Shown: positions 10,083 to 21,186 of the stretch, in pieces
Layout of the letters: every line of letters starts with the position of its first letter
How positions within the stretch are numbered: position 1 is the stretch's first letter
Assembly: GCA_028641055.1 (NCBI GenBank)
Contig: CM054057.1
Span: 401,626,814 to 401,690,813 of the forward strand
DNA: 64,000 bases
Direction of reading: 5' to 3'
Source: Alopecurus myosuroides
Taxonomy: Eukaryota > Streptophyta > Magnoliopsida > Poales > Poaceae
Made by a program: the position numbers and the translations under genes
The notes under the pieces: model-generated
What the model saw: only the letters and a program-made list of their open reading frames with translations
What the model was told of the DNA's origin: nothing
Databases searched by the model: none

Positions 10083-13000
10083 TGCGCTCTAGTGGTGGTT
10101 CCATTCCAGGACTTGGAGACCCTTGCAAATGCTGCTATGGTGCTGGAGCACAAGCGGAAATCTGCTGATGATAACCGCAAGAGGAAAATGACTGTGCATG
10201 GAGGACCTAGTGCTCAAAGGACTCGCAACACTCCGTATGCGAGGCCACCATCCCACAAGGCGCCTGCTTATGCACCTCGCCCCAACCACAACTATGCACC
10301 AAGGCCCAACAACTACAACCACTCTGCACCTTATGCACCAAGGTACGGAGGAAATAGCTATGGTGGTAACCATGGTAATCATTCTGGGAATAATCATGGA
10401 AACCGCTATGGAGGCAACAATAGTGGAAATGGGAACAACTCCAACAATGCTCCCAAACCTAACCCAAGCCCAAGGCCTTCTGGAGGTTGCTTTGCCTACG
10501 GAAAGGAAGGTCACTTTGCTCGTGAGTGCCCCACCAAAGCTACTGCCACAGCCCAGCCTACTGCAACCAAGATGAACCATGGTCCTTCCACTGGACGGCA
10601 GAATAGGATGAAGGGACACCTGAACCACGTCACTGCTGCAGAAGCTCAGGAGGCACCAGACATGGTGATGGGTACGTTTCCTATCAACTCGGTGCCAGCC
10701 GCAATACTGTTTGATTCTGGTGCATCGCATTCTTTTGTCACTAAACCGTTTGCTGAGAAAAGTGGTATGAAGCATTCCCGTATGCACAACCCTATGTTAG
10801 TACAAATACCTGGGGATAGTACTAAAGCCAACCTAATTTGCAATGAAGTACCAGTAGAAATACAAGGAAAAACTTTTCATGCTGATCTTATAGTGCTGGG
10901 ATCCAAAGGGATAGAAGTGGTACTCGGTATGAACTGGATGGCCAAGTATAAGGGGGTTATTGATTTCACTAAGAAATCTATTGAAATGATCTCTGAGGAT
11001 GGGGAGAAAGTTGCGTACACTGCAACTAGACCCTCGTCGCAAGTTCACTGCCACACTGGTATAGCCCACCCTGACCTTGAGGAAGTCCCGGTCGTTTGCG
11101 AATACCCGGATGTTTTTCCTGAAGAGTTACCCGGTATGCCCCCTGATCGGGATATCGAGTTTGTGATCGAGTTAGTGCCCGGAACTGGACCCATAGCACA
11201 GAAGCCCTATCGGATGAACCCAAAAGAATTAGATGAGTTGAAGACCCAGCTGGATGACATGTTGAGAAAAGGTTTGATTCGCCCTAGTGCATCGCCATGG
11301 GGATCTCCGATCATTTTTGTGGAAAAACGGGACGGTACCACTCGTTTATGTGTGGACTACCGCAAGTTGAATGATGTTACCATCAAGAACAAATACCCGT
11401 TGCCCAAAATTGAAGACCTGTTTGACCAGCTGAATGGGGCTGTAATCTTCTCGAAGATCGACCTTCGGACTGGTTATCACCAATTGAAAGTCCGTGATAC
11501 TGATATTCCCAAGACTGCTTTCACCACCCGTTGCGGGCTGTATGAATACACCGTGATGTCCTTTGGTCTAACCAATGCCCCTGCCTATTTCATGAATCTC
11601 ATGAATAAGGTATTCATGGATTTTCTAGACAAGTTTGTCGTGGTGTTTATTGACGACATTCTCATATATTCTCGGAGTGAGGAAGAACACGAAGAACATC
11701 TGAGAATTGTGCTCGGAACACTTCGTGAGCATCAATTGTATGCTAAGTTTAGTAAATGTCAATTCTGGTTGACGGAAGTCGGGTTTCTTGGACATGTAGT
11801 ATCTGCGGGAGGAATATCTGTTGACCCTACTCTAGTTCAGTCTGTGGAGAAGCGTGCTGCTCCGACCAACCAGACTGAAGTCAGATCCTTTCTGGGTTTG
11901 GCAGGATATTACCGCAAGTTTGTTCAGGGATTCTCGAGTATAGCCAGACCCCTCACCCAGTTGCTCAAGAAGGATAGCAAGTTCCTACGGACGGACAAGT
12001 GTGAAGAGAGTTTCAATGAGTTGAAGCATCGACTTGTGACCGCTCCAATCCTTATTATGCCGGATATCACCAAGAATTTCGACGTATATTGTGACGCTTC
12101 TAAGCTTGGTCTTGGAAGCGTACTTATGCAAGAAGGGAAAGTGATATCTTTTATATCCCGCCAGTTGAGACCCCACGAGTTGAATTACCCCACTCATGAC
12201 TTAGAGCTTGCTGCTGTTGTTCATGCCCTCAAGACATGGCGACACTTTCTCATGGGAAGAAGAGTGGAAATTTACACGGATCATAAGAGTTTAAAGTATA
12301 TCTTTACTCAACGTGAGCTCAACATGAGGCAGCGCCGCTGGATTGAGCTCATTAAAGATTATGATCTGAGTATTCATTATCACCCTGGGAAGGCAAATGT
12401 GGTTGCAGATGCTCTTAGTCGAGAGCCGGCCTCTCTAAATGCTATGATTCTAGTAAGGCAGCCCGAGTTGTGGAAAGAGCTTGACCAACTTGGCATTGAA
12501 GTGGTCAGCCATGGTATGTTGGACGCCATAGAACTTAAACCAACTCTGGTTGACCAAATCAAAGAAGCGCAGAAAGGCCAGAAAAGTATTGATGGTATTA
12601 AGGCCCGCATGGAGAAGGAGAAGGTTGCTGGGTTTACTATCGATGCTGATGGGGGATTATGGTATGAAGGCCGTATTTGTGTTCCCTCTGAGTCTGATCT
12701 CAAGCAGACCATCATGGTCGAAGCTCATGAGACCATGTATTCTATCCATCCTGGAGGAACAAAGATGTATCAAGACATGAAGGAGAGATTCTGGTGGCAT
12801 GGAATGAAGCGAGAGATTGCTTCATTTGTAGCCAAGTGTCATGTCTGCCAGCAAGTGAAAGCTGGGCACCAGCGTCCCGCTGGCTTGCTCCAGCCGTTGC
12901 AAGTACCTGTTTGGAAATGGGATGAAGTAGGGATGGACTTCATCACAGGACTTCCTAGGTCCAGCCGAGGAAATGATTCTATATGGGTTGTCGTGGACAG

Positions 13001-13145
13001 GCTCACGAAAGTTGCTCACTTTATTCCTGTCCGGACCACCTATCGTGGAGATCAACTTGCTGACCTTTACATTACTCGGATTGTCAGCCTGCACGGAGTC
13101 CCGAGCAGGATTGTATCTGATCGAGGTACACAGTTCACATCCTAA
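10083..13145 (+). pseudogene. pol: G1 gag C-terminus, protease, reverse transcriptase, RNase H, integrase N-part
   Basis: Same frame as the upstream gag. Residue numbers count from the first Met at 10092. A Gly/Asn-rich linker is followed by a zinc knuckle at 133-146 in which the second Cys is Tyr ([14 protein letters not shown]). Next come the protease DSGAS at 208-212 and RT at about 390-590 with FIDD at 519-522. RNase H has Asp668, Glu705 and Asp730. The integrase zinc finger is His879, His886, Cys916, Cys919, and the first two catalytic Asp are at 949 and 1010. A TAA at 13143-13145 stops the frame just after GTQFTS, in the integrase core. The Tyr substitution probably disables the knuckle, so two stops plus this change make the copy non-autonomous. 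Confidence 0.93.
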
Positions 13146-13991
13146 TTTTGGAAGAAGTTGCACGAGAGTTTGGGAACCAAATTAGCTTTTAGCACAGCCT
13201 ATCACCCACAGACTGATGGACAGACAGAGCGTGTGAACCAAATTCTGGAAGACATGCTCCGTGCTTGTGTGTTGTCCTATGGAATTAAGTGGGAAGACTG
13301 TCTGCCGTTCGCAGAGTTTTCTTACAACAACAGTTATCAGTCTAGCTTGCAAATGGCCCCTTTTGAAGCACTGTATGGACGTAAATGCCGCACACCTCTG
13401 AATTGGACTGAGACTGGAGACAGTCAGGTTTTTGGTGTGGACACTTTGAAAGCTGCAGAAGAGCAGGTTCAGCTTATTCGGGAACGTTTAAAGACAGCTC
13501 AATCTCGTCAGAAGAGTTATGCTGATACGAAGCGTCGTGATGTCTCTTTCAGCATTGGAGATTTCTTGTACCTTCGTGTTACGCCACTCAAAGGGATGCA
13601 GCGTTTCCATGTCAAGGGAAAGCTGGCACCCAGGTATATTGGCCCTTTTAAGATCTTGGCACGTCGTGGCGAAGTTTCTTATCAGTTAGAATTACCTGAG
13701 GAGCTATCTGCGTTTCACAATGTTTTCCATGTGTCATTGCTCCGGAAATGTCTACAAGTACCTGAGAAGGATCTCTCGTATCAAGACATAGATTTCAGGA
13801 CCATTGATATCAATGATGACTTGACGTATCGTGATAGACCCCTGCGGGTTCTCGAGGAGATTGTGCGCGCTACCAGGAGGCGAGCTATAAAATTCCTTAA
13901 GATTCAGTGGACGAATCACTCTGAGGAAGAAGCTACCTGGGAGCGTGAGGATGATATCAGGAAGGAGTTCCCTGATTTTCTTAAAGCCTAG
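13146..13991 (+). pseudogene. G1 integrase C-part with chromodomain
   Basis: Continuation of gag-pol in the same frame after the TAA. It contains the last catalytic Glu (HPQTDGQTERVNQ), the GPF-like C-terminal integrase region (LAPRYIGPFKILARRGEVSY), and a chromodomain in the last about 50 residues (PLRVLEEIVRATRRRAIKFL, then QW-x-NHSEEEATWE). The chromodomain is thought to target integration to heterochromatin in this clade. The frame ends at a TAG at 13989-13991, 30 bp before the polypurine tract. Confidence 0.9.
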
Positions 13992-13999
13992 ACCCGCTA

Positions 14000-14034
14000 A
14001 TCTCGGGACGAGATTCTTTTAAGGGGGGGAGATT
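14000..14034 (+). promoter_or_regulatory. G1 hairpin and polypurine tract
   Basis: AATCTCGGGACGAGATT forms a perfect 7-bp inverted repeat with a 3-base loop. It is followed by AAGGGGGGGAGATT, the polypurine tract for plus-strand priming, which abuts the LTR start TGTAACACCC. The same arrangement occurs in L2, and a weaker one in G3. Confidence 0.85.
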
Positions 14035-14899
14035 TGTAACACCCGTGTTTTTAAGCACTTGTTTAATATTAAATTAGCAAGCCTCTTAAGACTTTTGTAA
14101 GACAATTAAGTGGACAACATGTTTTGTAGCCATGATTATCTATGCAATTTAAGTGGTGTGTTTCTTCTCACTCACTTGAGGATTTTCCCTGATGATTGAT
14201 TATTTTCTGCCTGATGTTTTTCAACTGGAAACCCTAAGAAATTTCTTCTCAAAGTTTGGGGAATACTTGATACACTCATGATAGCATTATTTAGTCATGT
14301 CTTGACCAAGGAAACACTTTGGTTGGGATTTAAATAGCTTTGGGAATTTATTTCCTATTTAAACATTTAGCAGAAAAACAACATGACTAGTTGTTTTCCA
14401 CACTTGTTTTCAGGAAGCAAACATATTTGATTTGTTGTTTTCTTGTTGTATTATGGTTGAACATGTTATGTAGTACAACCATATGCCACTGGTTTAAATT
14501 TAGCAATTGGAAAACAATCTAATCCATGATTGTTTTCCTAGTATAAAAATATTGAAAAACCAATTCTATTTGGAAAAACAGAAACCTAGCTTTTTGGGAA
14601 GTTGTTTTCAGAGGGTTAACCAACTCAATTTCTTGTGTGATTGTTGTTTTCTCAAACTAGAAAGTACATAAAACAATCAGCAACTTGAATTTCCAAAATC
14701 CAAGTTCAATTGCCCATTCAAACAGAAGCAAACTTTTGCTTCAAACCCCTGTTTTTCCAACACTTAGTGAAAATTTCACTAAGTCTTTTTCTGAATTTTC
14801 TGAAAACTGTTTTTGAACCAAACTTTGGAGGTTTGTTTCTCTGCCAATTCTTCATGGATTTAAATAAAATTGGTGTCTAATGTGATTGCCTTGGATCCC

Positions 14900-15760
14900 T
14901 CTGTAACCCCATGTGCTTGTTGGCCCGAGGCATGCCTTAGCAAGGAAGAAAAGAGGAGGGAAAGTAGGGCTCGGGTAGGAGGGGGTGTGCTAGTGGCATG
15001 GCCTAAAAACCCTCATGCCTCTCTACCCTAGCTCCACTGTGGTGACTAGTAAGTTTGGCACCGCCCCTGGCTCGGGAGACAACGAGAAAACGGCCCCCCA
15101 ACCCCTCTGCTTGCCAAACATGCACGCACACTTGTGCACCGAGAGCACCCACACGGGCCCCGTGCCTACAAAGCCCCAACGGCCGTGCCGTTTCGCCACC
15201 GCACACCACCACCCTCCACGCCTCCACACACGAGAAATCAACCCGTGCCTCGCCGTGTGCGAGGGGCACGGGCAGATTTTCGCCGCCGGCCACCGCACGA
15301 TCCACCGAAGGAAAGCGATCAACACCGTGCGTAAGAGCTCGGCATTCTTGCGCGCACGAGTGTCCCGTAGCCCTGGCCACCTCCCTGACATCATCCGCGG
15401 TGTGTTTGCTTGCAGGGATACCCGCGCCATCGCCGCCGTGTCCGCCGTGCCGCCGCGGAGAGGAGCACGCCGTCGAGGAAACGATCACCGCCACCACCGC
15501 GCCACCAGCCTCCCACGACCCCACCGCCACCACGCGCCGCTCCACAGCTGCCCTTGGTAAGCACCCTGCCCGCCCCGTGTATGCCCGTAGAGTGTTCGAC
15601 GCCGGCCTGGACGCGCTAGAGGGGAGGAGGAAGAAAGGACACGGGCCGTTGATCGCAAGATCAACGGCCACGCTTGAACGGGCGCTTCCCGCGTCCCCCG
15701 CCCCCGCGCACGCGCTGCTGGGCTAGACTAGGCACTAGCTGGGCCACGCTTGGCGAATCC
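14900..15760 (+). promoter_or_regulatory. GC-rich leader of the G1 LTR with candidate 5' splice site
   Basis: The segment is GC-rich with several overlapping open frames. One plus frame from ATG at 15055 stays open to 15726. At 15557 a donor-like TTG|GTAAGCACC interrupts this frame in phase 1, the phase needed by the acidic exon at 17542. Donors of the form GTGAGCACC lie at comparable places in the G3, G4 and G5 LTRs. No clear TATA box. Coding is uncertain because the first-exon frame is not conserved in the other LTRs. Confidence 0.4.
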
Positions 15761-17541
15761 GGCCCATCTAGGCTTGTCTCTGTTAAAATTTTAAATCAAA
15801 TTTTTTCTGGCAGAAGTTACCTGTTAGCTTTTGGCCTAGTAAATTTAGCAAACGATTTTATTTGGCTTTTCCAATTTTTGTACATGTAGCCATACAAAAT
15901 CACAACCACCTCCCTTTGGCAGAATAATGTTTTGACTTTCAGTTATTTTTCTATAGCTAGTTTACCAGACAGTACCCTTAAAATGGAAATGAATAGAACT
16001 TCACAAATACAAAACATTTTTGAGCAAACTCAACTGTTTTGGAAATCCCTTATCAATACCTACCAGTATAATTTTAGTTTGCACCTAGGTAAATTACCAT
16101 TTGGAAATGCCATCCATTTTGGTGAAACATCTGTGAGCTATTCCAAGAATTTTAGAGGGAGTTTGGGACATTATTTTTGAGTGGGACCAATTGGAGAGGC
16201 TTTGTATTGTTAAGGACTATCACATCCTAGAAGTATTTAATTTTTGGAGCCATAGAAAAAATTAGGGAGACAGAACAAGTTTTAGCACTTTTCTGCCTAA
16301 TTTTAAATTCCCAGATCTTGTTTTGTATGTTCTTATTGTGATATGCAAATGTTGTTTTCTTGTTTGTAATGTTGTTTTCTAGTGTGTTTATGATGTTTAC
16401 AAGTTATATGAACATTCTAGAATGAATGGTTTGAGTGGTAGAATTTTTAGAATTATGTTTCATGCATAGATCTTGCTCATAGCTTATTTTCTACCTAGGT
16501 TTTTGAGTAGATTTTTAGATATGTATTAGGCCTATTTGCTAGATTAATTTTCATGGAACCAGTACCATTTTGGTACTGTTATTTTGGTTACAGCACCTCT
16601 GGTTACTTGGTGCTTGTGTTTGAAGTAGATTTAAATAGCAATGCTTAAGGTCTAGATTTCCTACTAGATTATTCATGCATTCCTTTTGTCTTGTTTTCCA
16701 CTAAGGAAAAATATGATTCTTTGTGGTTGAAAACAGAGGATGAAATGTCCTTGTGGCATTGTTATCCTTGTGTTTTCACCTCTGTTAATTTTCCCTCAAG
16801 TATTAGAAATTGCTTGAGTATCATTTGTGTGCCTAGATTTAATTCCCTCACATGTGTAGCAATTTTAGTCTAGTTTTTCCTTGGATAATAGCTAGACTTA
16901 TTATTTTGTTTTGGAGGATCCAGTAGCATTTTGGTACTGATTATAGGAGTATTTTACTTCTGTTAGTTTTCACAATTGTGCCTAAAATTAACAAGTGAAG
17001 TGTAAACTAGTCTAGTATTTTTCCCAAGTTTCTACTAGTATGAGTAGGAGTTTGTGAGACTAGTTTGTTTGTTTTGAGCAATTTTATAAAAGTGACCAGA
17101 GGCTTATTAACCTCTTGGTGAGCATTTTGCTAGTGGAACACCCACTGGTATTTTTGCATCATGGTGGAAAATAGGCTTGACTTGTGGTCATGAGTTTTTT
17201 CACCACTTGAATATTTTAGCAATTATATGTGCTAGCCATAGAGATTGTTGGGGGAGTTTTTAGACATCAAAATGTGTTTTATGTGACACCCTACTGTCTA
17301 GTAACATGTGCTTTACCCCCACTGGTCCATGATGCTCTTGACTTAAAATCATTAAGTTTCACCACACATAAACACTAGGAAAAAGCAGATTTTCCCACTA
17401 TGGTTTTCTTGTCAATTTTCTTAAGGGATAATTGAATGTCTTGAGTGTTACATTTTAATTGCTTGCTGTATGTATCACTTGTAGCATTGTTTGTCTTGGT
17501 TGGCTCTGAAAGTGTGCCTTTATTTCTTTTTACGACGTTAG

Positions 17542-17622
17542 AAAACGAGGAGGAAGGATTTGCTGAAGAGGGGTATTGCAACTCCTGTTACTTTCAGGAC
17601 CAGGACCATCACTTGTACCAAG
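17542..17622 (+). CDS. G1 LTR acidic mini-gene, candidate internal exon
   Basis: An 81-bp segment after ACGACGTTAG and before the GC-type donor AAG|GCAAGCC. Phase 1 reading begins ENEEEGFAEEGYCNS and stays open to the last base. The R1 equivalent is the same length. The leftover G joins the first two bases of 18855-18922 as an Asp codon. The protein function is unknown. Confidence 0.55.
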
Positions 17623-18370
17623 GCAAGCCATCCTAATGCTTGCTGTATAAATACTTATAATTATCTATCATGCATGCTTTTCACTTCTGAAGTTTTCACA
17701 AAACTATACTCTCAAAACTATTTTTGTGGTGAATACTACTACTATTAATATTATTAGAAGAAGGAAATCATATTAATAGTCAACTTGGTATTACCAAGCC
17801 CTTAGCCACTAAATGGTATATAATATACCATCCACCAAATTAAAACTTGGGTTCTTAAATGAACTAAATAAAATGTGCTTTGTAAACAAATACCCTATGA
17901 AGGAAAAACCCCGGAGGAAGGGTGAGACCCTGTCTACCGGGAGAATGCCATGAAGGGAAATTTTCAGAAATGTTTACAAAAGACACATAACCTAGTCTTC
18001 GCTGGACAACCATTATCGTACTGCCACTTTACCCCAATATGGGTAGGGGCTTGATTAAAAACTTGTTATGGTTAGTATGTGAGCTATCTCAAAGTGCTAT
18101 AGAGGATTGGATCCTCCGAACCGAAATGTCGCTAGGAGTGAGCAGACGGGACATCTAAAGTGTGGGATTAATTTTCCCTCCGGATGCAGCAGTTGGGTCT
18201 CCTGTCTGGGCGGTGTGTGACACGGCTTGCCGGGGAGGGGTAACCCCAATTGAAGAGATAGTCATGTTCTAGCTTGTACATAGTGGATATTCAAGATCAG
18301 TTATCTGATGTTCTCATAGGTTGAGGACAGTCCATGGTTGTTTCATGGCGGATTCTGGATCTAGTGGAAA

Positions 18371-18428
18371 TGTGTACACCTCTGCAGAGTAAAACTATTT
18401 CGAGATAGCCGCGTCCTCGGATATGGAC
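18371..18428 (+). promoter_or_regulatory. Conserved CTGCAG block in the G1 LTR
   Basis: Reads GTGTACACC, CTCTGCAGAG, TATTTCGAGATA, GCCGCGTCCTCGG, ATATGGAC. Same order as in R1, L2, G3 and G4. It lies inside the candidate intron, about 430 bp before the terminal exon. Confidence 0.7.
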
Positions 18429-18854
18429 GGTTGAATGGCCATGTAGCTAGTATTGTGTCAACTTTTCAAAAGAGGTTTTGAAGGACGGCTTTGTACCTGC
18501 GAGGTACTATGGAGGAATGACTTGGTATCTGCGAGATACTGATGAGAAGGAAACTATTACTACAAGTTTCTGAAAAGAAAACTTTCTTTTCTAAAAGTCT
18601 TATAAAACCTCCAAGATATGTGATATCTACGAGAGAAAAACTACATTATTTTAAAAGGATTTTTCACTAAGAAAGAAACTTGAAGAATCAACCATGATAA
18701 ATCTTTTATATGTCATGGGTAGCTTAACCATATGTATGGCCTACCCACTCCACCAAATAAGCATGTATGCATTTATTGTAAGCTCATAAAGGATGTCTTG
18801 TTGAGTACATTCAAATGTACTCATTTGGTTTCGCCCCTGGTATCTACTTATCAG

Positions 18855-18922
18855 ACTACGAGGAGCCACCCCAGGAGGAGTTCTACGAGGAGGAGTTCTA
18901 CACTGATGGCCCTGCGAGTTAG
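18855..18922 (+). CDS. G1 LTR acidic mini-gene, candidate terminal exon
   Basis: A 68-bp segment after CTTATCAG, open to TAG at 18920-18922. It is very acidic (EEPPQEEFYEEEFY), starts with Asp after joining, and ends GPAS. It matches the R1 exon in length and the G3/G4 exon in its first residues (DY). About 275 bp of LTR follow, enough for a 3' UTR. Confidence 0.55.
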
Positions 18923-19197
18923 GATCGTCTCCCAGTCAGCAGCCTGTAGGATGAGGCGTGACTCGGGCTCTACTACGCTATGCTTGTCGTCTTCCGCTGT
19001 GTTTATTTTGAATGTCTGTCCTGTGTGACAGTTATCAAGAACTTGGTCATGTGACCATTTATGTAAGACTCTAATATTCGTGTAATGGATGATGTATTCT
19101 GTATGCCAACTACGTATGTTGTTCACAACTGGTTATTCTGGGATTGTGAATGAATGCATATGAGGGGTTCTGAACCTTCCGGTTTGGGGCCTCTACA

Positions 19198-19566
19198 GCA
19201 AGGCTAAGTTTGTAAAAGATAGAGCACTCACAAAGTGAGCTCCCCCTATTTTTCACAAACCAAGCCCTACTAGAGCAAGCATTTGAACAATTACAAATAG
19301 AGAGACAAGGATAAGGCATAATGAATAATGATAAATAAGAGATAGCTTCACCACAAGGTCTCTCACAAATAACAACCATTGTTCACTTAAACACGCAAAT
19401 CGAAATCAACTAAGATAGTGGGAACACAAGTCATAAGAGGCAAATCAAGTTCAACGACTTGTGTTCCGAAGCAAATAAAGCAAAGTGGAGAAGACACAAA
19501 GCTACTTCTCCCCCTTTGGCATCGAGACACCAAAAAGGGGCGAAGAGAACAACGCGGTCCAAAGGC
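19198..19566 (-). other. S1 3' non-coding region
   Basis: No gene. The minus strand has AATAGGGGGAGCTCACTTTG near 19230-19250, which is purine-rich like a polypurine tract. The sequence after it does not match the start of the S1 LTR (TGAAAGTGCAAAC), so it is not the LTR edge. G1 cut the element here. Confidence 0.5.
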
Positions 19567-21186
19567 TCAGTCCTCATCCTCGTAGTCCTCATCATCATCC
19601 TCCCCTGGTTCCGTGTCACCATCATCATCATCAGCTCCACTCCCATCATCATCATTCCTCTCATCATCATCATCATCGTCACCGGAGGCGAAGTCACCAA
19701 GGTCCTCATCCTCTGGATCATCCTCAGGCTGATCATCAACAAAGTCTTCCTCAATCTCCGGGGTCCTAGCATGGTGAGTCGAGGTAGAAGGAGCCGAGGT
19801 GACATCCTCAAAGTCACCCCACGGAAACTGATCAATGTTCCACCCCTCATAGGACATAGTCACAGAAGCGGTGGGAGGGGTGGGTGGAGTAGTGGGAGGA
19901 GTACCCATAGGAGGTGTAGCACCAAGGCCCGCATGGTCATGCAGCTTGGTGATCATCTTCTTCAGCTCGCGTCTCTCCTTATAAGCAGCATGGTTCTCCT
20001 TGTGCACAGCCACAGTCATGCATAGAATGTTACGCTGGAACCACGTGAGCTTCTTCATCTCATCCTGAGTCTCCTCCCTGCTAGAGCGGCGAGAGGGAGG
20101 ATCGGCATTCTTCCTCCTAGAGCGAGAAGGTGCCTCAACATCCCCCATGGGAGTGTCATCATCACGAGAGCGGCCGGTCAGAATATGAAGAGAGCCAACA
20201 GGGTGCACAGTATCGTGAGCTAAGCCAGGCAGCTGGTCAAGAATGAGCCTCATCACATATGGAGCATAGACAGGCACCTTCTTGATCTCGATCATAGCAC
20301 AGTAAATCTCCTCCTTAATAAAGTGCATCACATCAATCTCAAAACCCTCTCCATCAGGGCCAGCAAGGTGACACTGGAAGGCCTGATAAAGGAGGTTCAC
20401 TAGGCCACCACGAATAGCATCTACATTCCCAACCTTGGGAGCAATGTTGCAGCGAAAGAGACGAAGACAAATGTTGTATACCCTCTTCAAATTCTTGGCA
20501 GTGCCGCAGCTGGAGAGCTTGTCATACATAGGAGCCATGCGCTTCTTATCATAAGCAACTCCATGAACATGCATACGCTCACCATTCCCTTCTCCCCAAG
20601 GGTAACCAAGAAGCTCAGCAAATCGTTCCATGGACGACTCGCACTCCACTGTCCCAGACATCCACTTCATAGTGACCTTCTCATCTTCAGCAAGAGTGAC
20701 AGTGGCAAAGAACTGCTGAATCATAGGAGGGTTGTAGTTCTGCTGAATGCCCACAAGATGCTCGAGACCCAGCTTCCTAGTGATCCAGACTGCCTCCTCA
20801 AAGTACTCGGAGCTGCCAAGTGCCTCTAAGTCAAGGACTTTCTGTGGACACACGGGCTTCCTGAACCGAGTATAGATCTCATCCATGATCAACTCGGACT
20901 CCCTCCTCCAATAGTGGGCTGAATGAGCAGTGCGGGGCATCTCGAAGAAAGGATGACCCCTCATAAGCCTGTACTCCTTCTTGCTCAAGGAAACCACTGA
21001 GGATAAAGAATCATATCTTGCCTTCTTTGCTATTTCAGCATTCACTCTGCGCTCGTGCTTGTTTTTCTGACGCCTCTCACTCTCAAAGGCACCCCTCTGA
21101 CCATAAAGACCGGTGGCTTCATCAGTAATCATGAAGTTGCGGGAGTGAGACGAGAACCACGCTTGACACGGGACTTCTGCTTGATC
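19567..21186 (-). CDS. S1 env-like protein, main exon
   Basis: A 540-codon minus-strand region in the position of the Sirevirus env-like gene, after pol and in the same orientation. The open frame extends to 21252, but I place the exon start at a good splice-acceptor-like TTTGCCTTTCAG at 21187-21198. The body has a compact domain around IQQNYNPPMIQQFFATV, FAELLGYPWGEG and VNLLYQAFQCHL, reminiscent of the putative plant transposon/ATHILA-type ORF domain. The C-terminal about 80 residues are mostly Asp and Glu after a Thr/Pro-rich linker. I see no clear signal peptide or transmembrane helix in this exon, so envelope function is unproven. Confidence 0.75.
   Translation of the reverse strand, partial: DQAEVPCQAWFSSHSRNFMITDEATGLYGQRGAFESERRQKNKHERRVNAEIAKKARYDSLSSVVSLSKKEYRLMRGHPFFEMPRTAHSAHYWRRESELIMDEIYTRFRKPVCPQKVLDLEALGSSEYFEEAVWITRKLGLEHLVGIQQNYNPPMIQQFFATVTLAEDEKVTMKWMSGTVECESSMERFAELLGYPWGEGNGERMHVHGVAYDKKRMAPMYDKLSSCGTAKNLKRVYNICLRLFRCNIAPKVGNVDAIRGGLVNLLYQAFQCHLAGPDGEGFEIDVMHFIKEEIYCAMIEIKKVPVYAPYVMRLILDQLPGLAHDTVHPVGSLHILTGRSRDDDTPMGDVEAPSRSRRKNADPPSRRSSREETQDEMKKLTWFQRNILCMTVAVHKENHAAYKERRELKKMITKLHDHAGLGATPPMGTPPTTPPTPPTASVTMSYEGWNIDQFPWGDFEDVTSAPSTSTHHARTPEIEEDFVDDQPEDDPEDEDLGDFASGDDDDDDERNDDDGSGADDDDGDTEPGEDDDEDYEDED

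Larger units (their letters stand above)
8288..19197 (+). mobile_element. G1: Tekay/Del-type chromovirus, 5' end displaced by R1
   Basis: Plus-strand Ty3/gypsy element in the order pre-gag frame, gag, protease, RT, RNase H, integrase, chromodomain, polypurine tract, 3' LTR. The 5' LTR and the start of the pre-gag frame are missing at the R1 junction (8287/8288) and should lie beyond the left window edge. The right end at 19197 abuts S1 sequence, so G1 inserted into S1. The C-terminal chromodomain after the integrase and the long LTR indicate the chromovirus clade, most likely Tekay/Del. Confidence 0.9.
14035..19197 (+). repeat. G1 3' LTR (5.16 kb)
   Basis: Starts TGTAACACCC straight after the polypurine tract and ends GGGGCCTCTACA at 19197. 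It has an AT-rich U3, a GC-rich segment at about 14900-15760 with a candidate leader, then a long AT-rich stretch. The last 1.7 kb is clearly related to the R1 LTR. It carries the acidic exon-like segments at 17542-17622 and 18855-18922 and the CTGCAG block at 18371-18428. Modules built on CCAGT...GGTACTG recur near 16560 and 16920, with related ones near 17140 and 17325. Confidence 0.9.

Noticed and set aside
10089..10787. 232-codon minus-strand frame opposite G1 gag
   Set aside because: Shadow of the low-complexity Gly/Asn-rich gag sequence.
15003..15726. Several long overlapping frames in the G1 LTR
   Set aside because: High GC with few stops on both strands makes them expected by chance. 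Only the donor-compatible frame is mentioned as a possibility.
16700..16870. Possible host gene in the AT-rich G1 LTR
   Set aside because: Only a short frame without homology or codon bias. It lies wholly inside an LTR.
19225..19255. Purine-rich run as the S1 polypurine tract
   Set aside because: The following sequence does not match the S1 LTR start, so it cannot be the functional tract next to the LTR.
19610..19700. CAT-rich simple repeat on the plus strand
   Set aside because: It encodes the Asp/Glu-rich tail of the env-like protein on the other strand, so it is not an independent microsatellite.
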